Of a DNA stretch of 64,000 nucleotides, positions 33,129 to 43,289 are shown piece by piece. Where the stretch lies: positions 2,170,001-2,234,000 of the forward strand of contig NZ_CP090960.1 of assembly GCF_021611515.1 (NCBI RefSeq), given 5' to 3'. The notes beneath the pieces are model-generated. The model worked only from the letters and a program-made list of their open reading frames with translations. It was not told the origin of the DNA and made no database searches. Both the position numbers and the translations under genes were made by a program. Within the stretch, counting starts at the first letter, position 1; each line of letters begins with the position of its first letter. This stretch comes from Mariluticola halotolerans (GTDB lineage: Bacteria > Pseudomonadota > Alphaproteobacteria > Rhizobiales > Devosiaceae).

Positions 33129-33164
33129 TGCCTTTTCCGCGCGCGTCCCGCGGTCCAGGTTTCA

Positions 33165-34088
33165 TTAGGGCAGCATTGCCGCCTTGAGATCATCGACCAT
33201 GATCTGCAGATTGCGCAGGCCGCCATTGACGATGTACCAGCGGACCGGATCGACATAGACGATCTGCTCGTTCTGCCAGGCCTTGGTCTGGTGGACGAGT
33301 TCATTGTCGAGCACCTGTTCGGCAGCGCCGGTGGCCTCACCGGTTGCCGCATCCCGGTCGATGACAATCATCCAGTCGGGATTGGTTTCCAGCAGGAACT
33401 CAAACGAGACGGCTTCACCATGGGTGGCCGCTTCAACATCGGCGACAGCCGGCTCAAGCCCCAGCGTGTCATGGATAAGCCCAAAGCGGGAGCCGGGGCC
33501 ATAGGCGGTCACCTTGCCGCCATTGGTCAGAACGATCAGCACATTGCCCAGCTCCGGGGCCGCTGCCTGGAATTCAGCAACGCTGGCATCAAAATCGGCA
33601 ATCATGGTCTCGACTTCAGCCTGCTTGCCGAAAATCTCGCCAATGATCTGGCTGTTGCGCTTCACCGCACCTTCAAAATCATCCCAGCCATTGCTGAGAT
33701 CAATCGTTGGCAAAATGGCAGCCAGCTGTTCATAAGCCGTTGAAGAACGGCCCGCGACAATGGCCAGATCGCCACCGGCGGCAGCAACCGCTTCATAATC
33801 GGGCTCAAAAAGCGAGCCGATCTTGAGATATTCATCACCCTGATATTGCGACAGGAAGGGCGGCATATTGGTACCGGGGACGCCCGCCACCTTGACGCCG
33901 AGTGCGTCGAGCATGTCGAGGGCGGCATAGTCAAACACCAGCACCGATTGCGGATTGGCCGCAATTTCGGTTTCGCCCTGGGCATGGGTGATGGTGAGTT
34001 CGTCAGCCTGAAGCGGCAGCGCAGAGAAAGCAAAAGCCGTTGCCAGGGCGACGGCACGCAAAGAGGCGGTGAGGCCGGGGTTTTTCAT
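33165..34088 (-). CDS. Siderophore ABC transporter substrate-binding protein
   Basis: I start this 307-aa receptor at the ATG at 34086-34088 (MKNPGLTASLRAVALATAF), which begins a proper signal peptide cleaved near LQA-DE. The mature part has the FepB/CeuE type-III receptor fold: NPQSVLVFDYAALDMLDAL, LGVKVAGVPGTNMPPFL, FEPDYEAVAAAGGDLAIVA, and the terminal IVYVDPVRWYIVNGGLRN. It resembles the FatB/VctP/CeuE catecholate-siderophore group by overall pattern. It is first of the operon, behind an Irr-like box. Confidence 0.88.
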   Translation of the reverse strand: MKNPGLTASLRAVALATAFAFSALPLQADELTITHAQGETEIAANPQSVLVFDYAALDMLDALGVKVAGVPGTNMPPFLSQYQGDEYLKIGSLFEPDYEAVAAAGGDLAIVAGRSSTAYEQLAAILPTIDLSNGWDDFEGAVKRNSQIIGEIFGKQAEVETMIADFDASVAEFQAAAPELGNVLIVLTNGGKVTAYGPGSRFGLIHDTLGLEPAVADVEAATHGEAVSFEFLLETNPDWMIVIDRDAATGEATGAAEQVLDNELVHQTKAWQNEQIVYVDPVRWYIVNGGLRNLQIMVDDLKAAMLP

Positions 34089-34290
34089 TGAATTCGGGCT
34101 CCTGTCAGGTTTAAGGCCTGGTGGTTGCAAGGACCCGTTGTGGCAAGGAGGCTGGCCGGCGCAAGAGCCGAACCGGGGCATGAAAAACCCCTGAAACATC
34201 CTCGATCAACGGGATTAAAAGTCCCGCCATCGAAATGGCTGGGTCCTGCCTAGCCCGGCATTTTTGGAAATTCAACAAATTTTTCAATAA

Positions 34291-34307
34291 CTTAGAACGA
34301 CTCTAAG
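34291..34307. promoter_or_regulatory. Iron-control element (Irr/ICE-like box) upstream of the siderophore operon
   Basis: CTTAGAACGACTCTAAG has perfect CTTAGA/TCTAAG arms and fits the rhizobial ICE consensus TTTAGAANNNTTCTAAA at all but a few positions. It lies 203 bases upstream of the receptor start. Just beside it is the perfect 14-bp palindrome AGGAATATATTCCT (34313-34326). Irr-type iron control is inferred from the sequence. Confidence 0.55.
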
Positions 34308-34337
34308 TTAGAAGGAATATATTCCTGCCTATCTCGT

Positions 34338-34934
34338 TCATTGCCGGGGCTGCCCGCCCTGCTGCATGAACCAGGCGACCAGTTCGGCGCTATTGGCGAG
34401 ACCAAGTGTGCGGATGATGCGCAGGCGGTGGGTTTCAACCGTGCGCTGTGACAGGCCGGTTTCGCGGGCGATGTCCTTGTTGGTTTTGCCCATCGCCACC
34501 AAAGTCACGATCTGGGTCTGGCGCGGGGTCAGGCCGGTGCGGGCGGCGGGCACCGGGCGGGCCATGGCATCAAAACAATAGATCGCCTCGGAGAACGGGT
34601 CTTCGGCCAGCATCGACCGGCCCCGCACCCGGCACCAGAATTTTGTGCCATCGCGCTTTTGCATGATGCGCTCATCCTCATAGGAACGGCCCCCGGCAAA
34701 ATTTGTGCGCCACATATCCCCCACCATGACGAAATCGGCGAGTTTTGGGTAAAGGATATTGAAGCTTTGATGGCGCAACTCGGCGCGCTCATACCCGAAC
34801 AGGTCGGCGAACTCGGCATTGACCGCGCGAATGATGCGGTGCGCGGCATAGACCATGGGCACGGGCAGCGCCTCCAGCGCGAAGCGCATCGTTTCATTCC
34901 TGTCGCCATCGCGTCTGTCGTCATGTGCAATCAT
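34338..34934 (-). CDS. PAS-LuxR family transcriptional regulator
   Basis: The 198-aa protein has an N-terminal PAS domain (about 15-125: AHRIIRAVNAEFADLFGYE, GRSYEDERIMQKRDGTKFW, the latter a PAC-like strand region) and a C-terminal LuxR helix-turn-helix (about 130-195: LTPRQTQIVTLVAMGKTNK, SQRTVETHRLRIIRTLG). It has no receiver domain, so it senses its signal through PAS. The gene is divergent from the thiolase gene across 96 bases that hold a GACGTA-TAAA-TACGTC palindrome. It may control the acetoacetate genes. Confidence 0.85.
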   Translation of the reverse strand: MIAHDDRRDGDRNETMRFALEALPVPMVYAAHRIIRAVNAEFADLFGYERAELRHQSFNILYPKLADFVMVGDMWRTNFAGGRSYEDERIMQKRDGTKFWCRVRGRSMLAEDPFSEAIYCFDAMARPVPAARTGLTPRQTQIVTLVAMGKTNKDIARETGLSQRTVETHRLRIIRTLGLANSAELVAWFMQQGGQPRQ

Positions 34935-34950
34935 GACGTATAAATACGTC
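34935..34950. promoter_or_regulatory. Palindromic operator candidate between PAS-LuxR and thiolase genes
   Basis: GACGTA-TAAA-TACGTC is a perfect 6-bp dyad with a 4-base centre. It abuts the PAS-LuxR start codon and lies 81 bases before the thiolase start, a natural place for divergent control. The binding protein is not known; LuxR-type proteins bind dyads of this size. Confidence 0.5.
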
Positions 34951-35030
34951 TATCGGTTCGGCTTGTGCAAGCGTTAGCTAGAAAAAAACAGGAACCGGCC
35001 CCAACCCATGGCGGCACGGGAGGAGAGAGC

Positions 35031-36209
35031 ATGAGCCAGAAAGACGTTTTCATCACGGCGGCGCGGCGCACCCCGGTGGGGGCCTTTAACGGGGCGCTGT
35101 CGACGCTTGAGGCGCACCAGCTGGGGGCGACAGCCATTACCGCCGCCATTGCTGATGCCGGGATTGCGCCGGACATGATTGACGAGAGCATTATGGGGCA
35201 GGTGCTGACTGGGGGGGTGGGCATGAACCCGGCCCGACAGGCAACCCGGCTGGCCGGCCTGCCTGATGCGTCCCCGGCGCTCAATATCAACCAGGTCTGC
35301 GGTTCGGGGTTGCGCGCGGTGGCGCTTGGCAGCCGGCAAATCATGGCGGGTGACGCTGAAATCGTTATCGCCGGCGGGCAGGAAAGCATGAGCCGCGCCC
35401 CCCATGTCGCAGTTTTGCGGCAGGGGCAAAAGCTGGGCGACATCAGCCTCATCGATACGGTGATGCGCGACGGTCTGTCCGATGCATTCTATGGCTATCC
35501 AATGGGCAAGACGGCGGAGAATGTGGCCGATCTCTACAAGCTCAGCCGGCAGGCGCAGGACGTGTTCGCCCTCACCTCGCAACAGCGCGCGTCCGCCGCT
35601 TCAAAGGCCGGGCGTTTTGCGGATGAGATCGCGCCGGTCACCGTCAAGGGGCGCAAGGGCGACACAATAGTTAGCGATGACGAATATATCCGGCATGACG
35701 CGACCCTTGAAAGCATGGCGCGGCTGAAACCGGCCTTTCAGGCCGATGGCACGGTGACAGCGGCCAATGCGTCGGGGATCAATGACGGCGCGGCGGCGCT
35801 GGTGCTGATGTCAGAGACGGCCCTTGCGGCCAATGGCACCGCGCCGCTGGCGCGGATTGCCGGCTTCGCCCATACAGGGCTTGACCCGCAGGTGATGGGC
35901 CTTGGCCCGATCAGCGCCAGCCACAAGGCGCTGGAGCGTGCCGGATGGGCCGTTGACGATGTGGATTTGTGGGAGCTCAATGAAGCCTTCGCCGCGCAGA
36001 GCCTTGCCGTGGTGCAGGATCTGGCGCTCGACCCGGAACGGGTCAATGTCAATGGCGGGGCGATTGCCATCGGTCATCCCATCGGCGCGTCGGGCGCGCG
36101 GGTGCTGGTGACGCTGGTACATGAAATGATCAAGCGCGATGCCAAACGCGGCCTCGCCGCACTCTGCATTGGCGGCGGCATGGGCATTGCCCTTTGTCTC
36201 GAACGTTAG
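35031..36209 (+). CDS. Acetyl-CoA C-acetyltransferase (thiolase)
   Basis: The 392-aa enzyme interconverts two acetyl-CoA and acetoacetyl-CoA. I start at the ATG at 35031, behind GGGAGGAGAGAGC; the longer frame has no support. Catalytic motifs are the nucleophile Cys in [12 protein letters not shown] (about 88), [11 protein letters not shown], the His in [14 protein letters not shown] (about 348) and the Cys in [11 protein letters not shown] (about 378). Nine bases separate it from acetoacetyl-CoA synthetase, so the pair should channel acetoacetate into acetyl-CoA or toward polyhydroxybutyrate. Confidence 0.92.
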   Translation: MSQKDVFITAARRTPVGAFNGALSTLEAHQLGATAITAAIADAGIAPDMIDESIMGQVLTGGVGMNPARQATRLAGLPDASPALNINQVCGSGLRAVALGSRQIMAGDAEIVIAGGQESMSRAPHVAVLRQGQKLGDISLIDTVMRDGLSDAFYGYPMGKTAENVADLYKLSRQAQDVFALTSQQRASAASKAGRFADEIAPVTVKGRKGDTIVSDDEYIRHDATLESMARLKPAFQADGTVTAANASGINDGAAALVLMSETALAANGTAPLARIAGFAHTGLDPQVMGLGPISASHKALERAGWAVDDVDLWELNEAFAAQSLAVVQDLALDPERVNVNGGAIAIGHPIGASGARVLVTLVHEMIKRDAKRGLAALCIGGGMGIALCLER

Positions 36210-36218
36210 GGGGTTAGT

Positions 36219-38168
<1,950 letters not shown>

Positions 38169-38185
38169 CCCTCGCCTTCCTTCTC

Positions 38186-38204
38186 CCTCGGGCTGGACCC
38201 GAGG
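38186..38204. repeat. CCTCGGG/CCCGAGG hairpin module, third copy
   Basis: Perfect 7-bp inverted repeat with loop CTGGA, flanked by CTTCTCC as at 8911-8917. It is the same dispersed module seen at 8918-8936. Confidence 0.65.
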
Positions 38205-38227
38205 GCATAGGTAACGGCCCTCACCGT

Positions 38228-38334
38228 GTCATTCCCGTGAAAACGGGAATCCAGCGCACCGCGTCAGCGGTGCCAGAAGAAATCTTTTGCGGGCAGGACT
38301 GCCCGCACTGGATTCCCGCCTGCGCGGGAATGAC
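38228..38334. repeat. Palindromic intergenic element with GTCATTCCCG ends
   Basis: The ends GTCATTCCCG and CGGGAATGAC are inverted repeats, followed inward by GAATCCAG/CTGGATTC arms and two smaller hairpins (CCGCGTCAGCGG; GCGGGCAGGACTGCCCGC). It is one of the classic bacterial intergenic palindrome families and is distinct from the 98-bp element at 8778. Confidence 0.75.
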
Positions 38335-38369
38335 GAAGTGTTAGAAGCGCATTCTGAACTTTCCCAAAC

Positions 38370-38404
38370 CCTCATGGTGAGCTTGTCGAACCACGAGGGT
38401 TTTT
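38370..38404 (+). terminator. Probable terminator after acetoacetyl-CoA synthetase
   Basis: CCTCATGGT (38370-38378) pairs with ACCACGAGG (38390-38398) with one mismatch, followed by GTTTTT. It lies about 200 bases after the gene and may be part of a dispersed element that serves as terminator. Confidence 0.5.
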
Positions 38405-38489
38405 ACCCAGTGGGTGCAGCCCATCCTTTTACAGGCTCAGGATGAGGGTGGTGTTTGGCACCCAAATCTCCGCCGTCATTGCGCGCGGG

Positions 38490-39698
38490 TTACCGCCGGA
38501 AAACCGCGACGGTTTCGAGATGGGCGGACCAGATGAACTGGTCGATCGGGGTTACTTTTTCCAGCCGAAAGCCGCCGGCGATCAGGATGGCGGCATCGCG
38601 GGCAAAGCTCACCGGGTCGCAGGAGACCATGACCACCAGCTTGACCTTTGACTGGGCCAGTTCGCGGGCCTGTGCCTCGGCGCCAGCCCGGGGCGGGTCG
38701 AGCACAACCGCATCAAACGGTTTCAACTCCATCGGCACCAGCGGATCGCGCATCAGGTCGCGGGTTTCGGTGCCCATGATCTTGAGGCCCGGCGTGCCGC
38801 GCAAGGCCGCGTCACAGGCAGCCACGGCCTGGCGGTCACTGTCGACGGCAAAGGTCTTGGCAGTAGCGGCCAGGCGCAAGGCAAACGGGCCCACGCCACA
38901 AAACAGGTCAGCGACCCGCTTTGCGCCCTTGCAGGCTGTGACAATCTCGGCCCCGATAATTTCTTCGGCCGCGGCCGTTGCCTGCAGGAAACTCCCGGCG
39001 GGCAGGCGCACCATTGCGGTGCCCATTCTGACCTCAGGGGGGCGATTGATGATGATGTCTTCACCATTCAAAGCCAGACGGGCCAGTTTGTAGCGCATGG
39101 CGATATTGGTCAGGGGTTTGTAGGCACCCCGCGCCTTGGCGCGGATCGCCACGTCAATGCCGGTATCGGTTGCCGTCAGGGAGACATCGCAATCACCAAG
39201 CGCCCGGTAGCAGGCGCGGGTGATATCCGCCGCCTCGGCCAATTCGGGCACGAGAACCGGACACTGGTCGAGATCATGCACCTCATGGGAACGCAAGCCG
39301 TTAAACCCTGCCCCTTCGCGCCGGCCATGCAGCGTGGCGCGGCGACGGCCTGCCCCTTCCGCATCAATGAGCGGGGCGACATCGGCTGCAATTCCGGCGC
39401 GCTCAAGCGCTGTGACCAGCAATTGCCGTTTCCATTGGCGATAGCCTTGCCGGTCCCAGTGCTGCAACTGGCACCCGCCGCAGGAGCCGAAATGTTTACA
39501 TCCAGGTTCGACCCGTTCGGGCGAGGCGGAAACCACCGCCTCCAGCCGGCCGCGATTGCCCTCAATCAGCGCGCGCACGCTTTCACCCTTCAGGGTACCG
39601 GCAATGAAAACCGGCTTGTCATCGACAAGGGCAATGCCCTCACCGCGCGCGCCCATATCGGCAATTTCAAGAAGCTGGAGTGCGGCTTGCGCTGTCAT
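38490..39698 (-). CDS. Class I SAM-dependent rRNA uracil-5-methyltransferase (RlmD/RumA family)
   Basis: I start this 402-aa enzyme at the ATG at 39696-39698 (MTAQAALQLLEIADMGARG). It has an N-terminal TRAM-like domain and [4Fe-4S] cysteines in CKHFGSCGGCQ (about 75-85, with a later Cys in DQCPVLVPEL). The methyltransferase domain has VADLFCGVGPFALRLA, DAVVLDPPRAGAEAQ and the catalytic Cys in VVMVSCDPVSFARD. It methylates uridine in 23S rRNA. It stands alone on the minus strand; the exact target position is not deducible. Confidence 0.88.
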   Translation of the reverse strand: MTAQAALQLLEIADMGARGEGIALVDDKPVFIAGTLKGESVRALIEGNRGRLEAVVSASPERVEPGCKHFGSCGGCQLQHWDRQGYRQWKRQLLVTALERAGIAADVAPLIDAEGAGRRRATLHGRREGAGFNGLRSHEVHDLDQCPVLVPELAEAADITRACYRALGDCDVSLTATDTGIDVAIRAKARGAYKPLTNIAMRYKLARLALNGEDIIINRPPEVRMGTAMVRLPAGSFLQATAAAEEIIGAEIVTACKGAKRVADLFCGVGPFALRLAATAKTFAVDSDRQAVAACDAALRGTPGLKIMGTETRDLMRDPLVPMELKPFDAVVLDPPRAGAEAQARELAQSKVKLVVMVSCDPVSFARDAAILIAGGFRLEKVTPIDQFIWSAHLETVAVFRR

Positions 39699-39791
39699 GG
39701 TGGCGGCTTTGTTGCTCGTGTCAGGGATAAAGCGCACACCTTTGCGGCATAAGCGGCCCGGTATCAATAGGCCGCTATAAAAGCCTTGCGG

Positions 39792-42700
39792 CTAATTGGC
39801 CCGGCGACGCCTGAGGTTGCGGTTTGAGGCCATGGAGCGGGTCTTGAGCTTTTGGGCCGCTTGCTTGAGCTTTGAGATATCCGCCACCGGGGATTTGGTC
39901 CCTTCAAGCGCTGCGGTGATTTCCGCGGAGGGCAGTTCCAGCAATTCAGCCACCGGGACAGGCCGCCCCAGAATGAAGCCCTGGATTTCCCGGCAACCGC
40001 GCTCGGCCAGCATTGAAACCTCATCGATATATTCAACGCCTTCAGCAACGATATTCATCTCCAGCGCCCGGCCCAGCCGGATGATGGTATCGATAATGGC
40101 CAGCGCATCGCCATCCGTGCGGGCGTTTTGCAAAAAGGAGCGGTCGATCTTGATGGTGTCGAACGGAAAACGGCTGAGATAGCCCAGCGAGGAATAGCCG
40201 GTGCCGAAATCATCAAGCGCAATACGGATGCCGAGCTTTTTGAGGTGTTTGAGCAGGGCAATGGCGCGTTTGTCATCATCAATCAGCACGCTTTCGGTGA
40301 TCTCGATTTCCAGCCGTTCGGCTTCCAGACCACTGTCCTTGAGCGCCATGGCAATTGTTTCGACAAACTGCTTGTCGCGGAACTGTACCGGGCTGACATT
40401 GACGCTGACGGTGGCAGAACCGAGATGGGCGACCGCCAGGCGGCAGGCCTCGCGCAATACCCAGGTGCCGATCGGCACGATCTTGCCGGAATGTTCGGCC
40501 ACGGGAATAAAATCGGCCGGATTGATCAGACCGTTTTCAGGGTGCTGCCAGCGGATCAATGCCTCATAGCAATCAATCGAGGCCGTCGCCAGATCAAGCC
40601 GGGGCTGGAAATAAAGCCGGAACTGATCGCCTTCAAGCGCCGGCATCAGGTCCGCGTCGAGCAATTGGCGGCGGCGCAATTCGGCATCCATGCCCGGTTC
40701 AAACAGGGCATACTGGTTCCGGCCGCTGTTCTTGGCGTGATAAAGGGCGGTATCGGCGCGGGTGATCAGCTGGTCCCCCTGCAGGCCATCGCGCGGACAA
40801 ATGGCAACGCCCACGCTGGCGCCAATGCGAATCTTTGTGTCGCGCGCCACGGTGATCGGGCGCGAGAGTTCGGTGACGATCCGGTGGGCCAGGTCTTCAG
40901 CCTGATTGGCGAATTCCACACGCCCCTGCAACACGGCATATTCATCGCCGCCAAGGCGGGCGACCATATCCCCGGCCCGCACCACCTGGCGCAGGCGTTC
41001 CGCTGTCACCTTGATCACCTCGTCACCTGCCGGGTGGCCATGCAGGTCATTAATATCCTTGAAGTGATCGAGATCGACCAGCAGCACCGCCGAGGGCGTG
41101 CCCGTGGCGATGGTTACGCGGATCATCTCGTTGAGGTTTTCGTTGAACAAGGCCCGGTTGGGCAGGTTTGTCAGCGGGTCATGCTGGGCGAGAAAACGGA
41201 TCTGGTCCTCTGCCTTCTTGCGGTCGCGCAAATCGAAAATGGCACTGACCCGTGTGCGGGCACCGCGATAGATGATGTCGCGCCCGCGCATTTCGACGGG
41301 AATGCGTTCGCCATGGGCATTGAGAATGTGAATTTCGTGCGGCTCGGGCAAGCCATCGGCCAGCCGCTCAGCCATGGGCGCGCGGTCGTCGGGCGCGATC
41401 AGGTCGAACAGTTCCCGGTCGGCGAGTTCGGCCATGGGCAGACCGATCAGGGTTTCAAAGGCGGCATTGCCATCAATGATCTTGCCTTCCACTGAAATGC
41501 ACAGCGCTTCAAACGTCGCGTCAGTCAGAGCGGCCAGACGTTCGGCCTCCTCATCGGAACGGCGCAGATCGGTGGCCTTGGAGCGCAGCGCCTCTTCCTT
41601 TTGCATATTGTCCATCAGCGCATTGAGCATGCGGGTGAGCTGTTCGGCCTCATCGCCCGGCTCGATGCGCAAACGGGTATCAAAATCGGCTGTGCCGTGC
41701 ACCAGCGCGCCCAGCGCTTCCTCGACATGGCCAATGCCAATCCGGGTGGCGTGTTCGGCCTCGTTGAGGCCCCGGCCTTCGGCCTGTGCGGTCACCCGCA
41801 CCTTCATCACCCGGTCGAGCACAAAAAACAGGGCCAGCCCGAGCACAAAGGTCCAGGCAAAATTGATCCCGATGCCAAGCACCTGCACACCCAATTGCTC
41901 AAGCCGGTTGCCAAGAGGCAGGTTGGCGGCAGGGGCCAGCAAGGCGAGCAGGAGGGTGCCGGTCGCCCCGGCAAAACCGTGAACACCAATGGCGCCCACC
42001 GCATCATCAATCTGAAAGCGCTCTTCGAGCAATTTGTTGCCGAGCACGGCGGCCATGCCGCCAGCGATCCCCACAAGCACGGCTCCCGCACTGTCGAGCA
42101 CCATGCAACCGGCAGTGACCGCGACCAGTCCCCCCAGCATGCCCGAGACGGCCTTTTCGGGCAGGATCACCTTGTCCTGGGCCCAGCCCAGCAGGTATCC
42201 GGCAGCACCGCCCGCCGCACCGGCCATGACGGTGTTGAGAATGATATGAGCGATATCGGGGGTTGCAGCGACCGTCGATCCGCCGTTGAAGCCTATCCAG
42301 CCAAAGAACAAAAGCAGCGCCCCGGCAGTCGCCAGCACAGGGCTGTGGCCCGCAATGCGCACCGGCTTGCCATCGGCAGTGAAACGGCCAAAGCGCGGGC
42401 CCAGAATCAGACAGGCGGCCAGCGCCACCCATGCGCCGGTGGCGTGGACGACGGTGGAGCCGGCAAAATCGACAAAGCCCATATTGCCCAGAAACGCGCC
42501 CTGGCTTGGCCCCAGTGCCGAGCCCCAGGCCCAATGGGCGAAAACCGGATAAATGAACCCGGCCATGATGACCGACCCCAGCACATAGGCGGGGAGTTTC
42601 ATGCGTTCGGCAACAGCCCCGGAGACAATGGTCGCCGCGGTGCCGCAGAACATGACCTGAAACACGAAAAAGCCTGCCGTCCAGGGATCAAGCCCGGTGA

Positions 42701-43058
42701 GCAGGAACAGGTTCGCGTCCATGCCCACCGGCAGCGCCAGTGTGCCGGTGCCAAAGGCGAACATGAAACCGAACGCCCCGAAGACCAGTACTGAAAACAT
42801 GAAATCCAGCAGGTTTTTCTGGGCCACATTGATGGTATTCTTGGACCGCACCATGCCCGCTTCCAAAAGCATGAAGCCGATCTGCATCATCATGACCAGG
42901 GCGGCGGCGACCAGCATCCAGACCATATCGAGCCGGACGGCCTGGTCGGCGATCATTTCTGCGGGGGTCACAGCTTCGGCAGCGGCAACAGGTAATGTCC
43001 CGAGCGCTGACACCATGGGTGCAAGGACCAAAGGGAAGTGCCGGAATAATCTGTCCAA
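39792..43058 (-). CDS. Ammonium transporter fused to PAS, GGDEF and EAL domains
   Basis: The 1088-aa protein has a signal-like N-terminus (cleaved near AAA-EA), then an Amt channel at about 35-420 with twin His205 (STVVHATGAW) and His360 (GVHGFAGATG), and a canonical gate region FQVMFCGTAATIVSGAVAE. A helical linker (430-510) and a PAS/PAC (512-612) follow. The GGDEF domain (625-790) has motif GGDEY at 703-707 and an inhibitory RAGD site five residues before. The EAL domain (800-1045) has EAL at 832-834, DDFGTGYSS at 949-957 and EGVE. All EAL catalytic residues are present. The start is TTG (43056-43058) with no good ribosome site; an ATG 14 codons later would break the signal peptide. Probably couples ammonium to cyclic-di-GMP level. 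Confidence 0.9.
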   Translation of the reverse strand: MDRLFRHFPLVLAPMVSALGTLPVAAAEAVTPAEMIADQAVRLDMVWMLVAAALVMMMQIGFMLLEAGMVRSKNTINVAQKNLLDFMFSVLVFGAFGFMFAFGTGTLALPVGMDANLFLLTGLDPWTAGFFVFQVMFCGTAATIVSGAVAERMKLPAYVLGSVIMAGFIYPVFAHWAWGSALGPSQGAFLGNMGFVDFAGSTVVHATGAWVALAACLILGPRFGRFTADGKPVRIAGHSPVLATAGALLLFFGWIGFNGGSTVAATPDIAHIILNTVMAGAAGGAAGYLLGWAQDKVILPEKAVSGMLGGLVAVTAGCMVLDSAGAVLVGIAGGMAAVLGNKLLEERFQIDDAVGAIGVHGFAGATGTLLLALLAPAANLPLGNRLEQLGVQVLGIGINFAWTFVLGLALFFVLDRVMKVRVTAQAEGRGLNEAEHATRIGIGHVEEALGALVHGTADFDTRLRIEPGDEAEQLTRMLNALMDNMQKEEALRSKATDLRRSDEEAERLAALTDATFEALCISVEGKIIDGNAAFETLIGLPMAELADRELFDLIAPDDRAPMAERLADGLPEPHEIHILNAHGERIPVEMRGRDIIYRGARTRVSAIFDLRDRKKAEDQIRFLAQHDPLTNLPNRALFNENLNEMIRVTIATGTPSAVLLVDLDHFKDINDLHGHPAGDEVIKVTAERLRQVVRAGDMVARLGGDEYAVLQGRVEFANQAEDLAHRIVTELSRPITVARDTKIRIGASVGVAICPRDGLQGDQLITRADTALYHAKNSGRNQYALFEPGMDAELRRRQLLDADLMPALEGDQFRLYFQPRLDLATASIDCYEALIRWQHPENGLINPADFIPVAEHSGKIVPIGTWVLREACRLAVAHLGSATVSVNVSPVQFRDKQFVETIAMALKDSGLEAERLEIEITESVLIDDDKRAIALLKHLKKLGIRIALDDFGTGYSSLGYLSRFPFDTIKIDRSFLQNARTDGDALAIIDTIIRLGRALEMNIVAEGVEYIDEVSMLAERGCREIQGFILGRPVPVAELLELPSAEITAALEGTKSPVADISKLKQAAQKLKTRSMASNRNLRRRRAN

Positions 43059-43237
43059 AGGACCGCCGCCGTTCTTGTTGTTTTTCAGGCGGTAAGCTGG
43101 GCAAATCTGTTTAATGAAATGTTATTTTTACGCGCTCAAGGGCGATTTTTTGCTTAATTTGTCAACAAATATCCAACCATGGCCACCATCGCCTAAATTT
43201 TATGCATGTTTTCCGACGTCTGGCAGGTGTCGCCATG

Positions 43238-43262
43238 CAAAAGGCGGGGCCATGGCCCCGCC
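43238..43262 (-). terminator. Terminator of the pyrimidine ABC-importer operon
   Basis: GGCGGGGC (43243-43250) pairs with GCCCCGCC (43255-43262) around CATG, followed on the minus strand by TTTTG. It lies 28 bases after the stop of the receptor gene that ends the operon. Confidence 0.75.
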
Positions 43263-43289
43263 TCTCTAGTCACACTCAAAAAAAGCGGA

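Larger units (their letters stand above)
38169..38489. other. Gene-free intergenic stretch with palindromic elements
   Basis: This 320-base gap between convergent genes contains a CCTCGGG/CCCGAGG hairpin (38186-38204), a 107-bp palindromic element (38228-38334) and a probable terminator (38370-38404). No coding sequence was seen. Confidence 0.75.

Noticed and set aside
34239-34262. GGCTGGGTCC-like leader resembling a riboswitch upstream of the siderophore receptor
   Set aside because: Only short local pairing was seen and no conserved aptamer block; the GGGA-TCCC hairpin is too small.
43160-43165. TTGACA-type -35 upstream of the Amt fusion
   Set aside because: The -35 (minus strand) has no acceptable -10 at 16-18 bases, so a promoter could not be defined.
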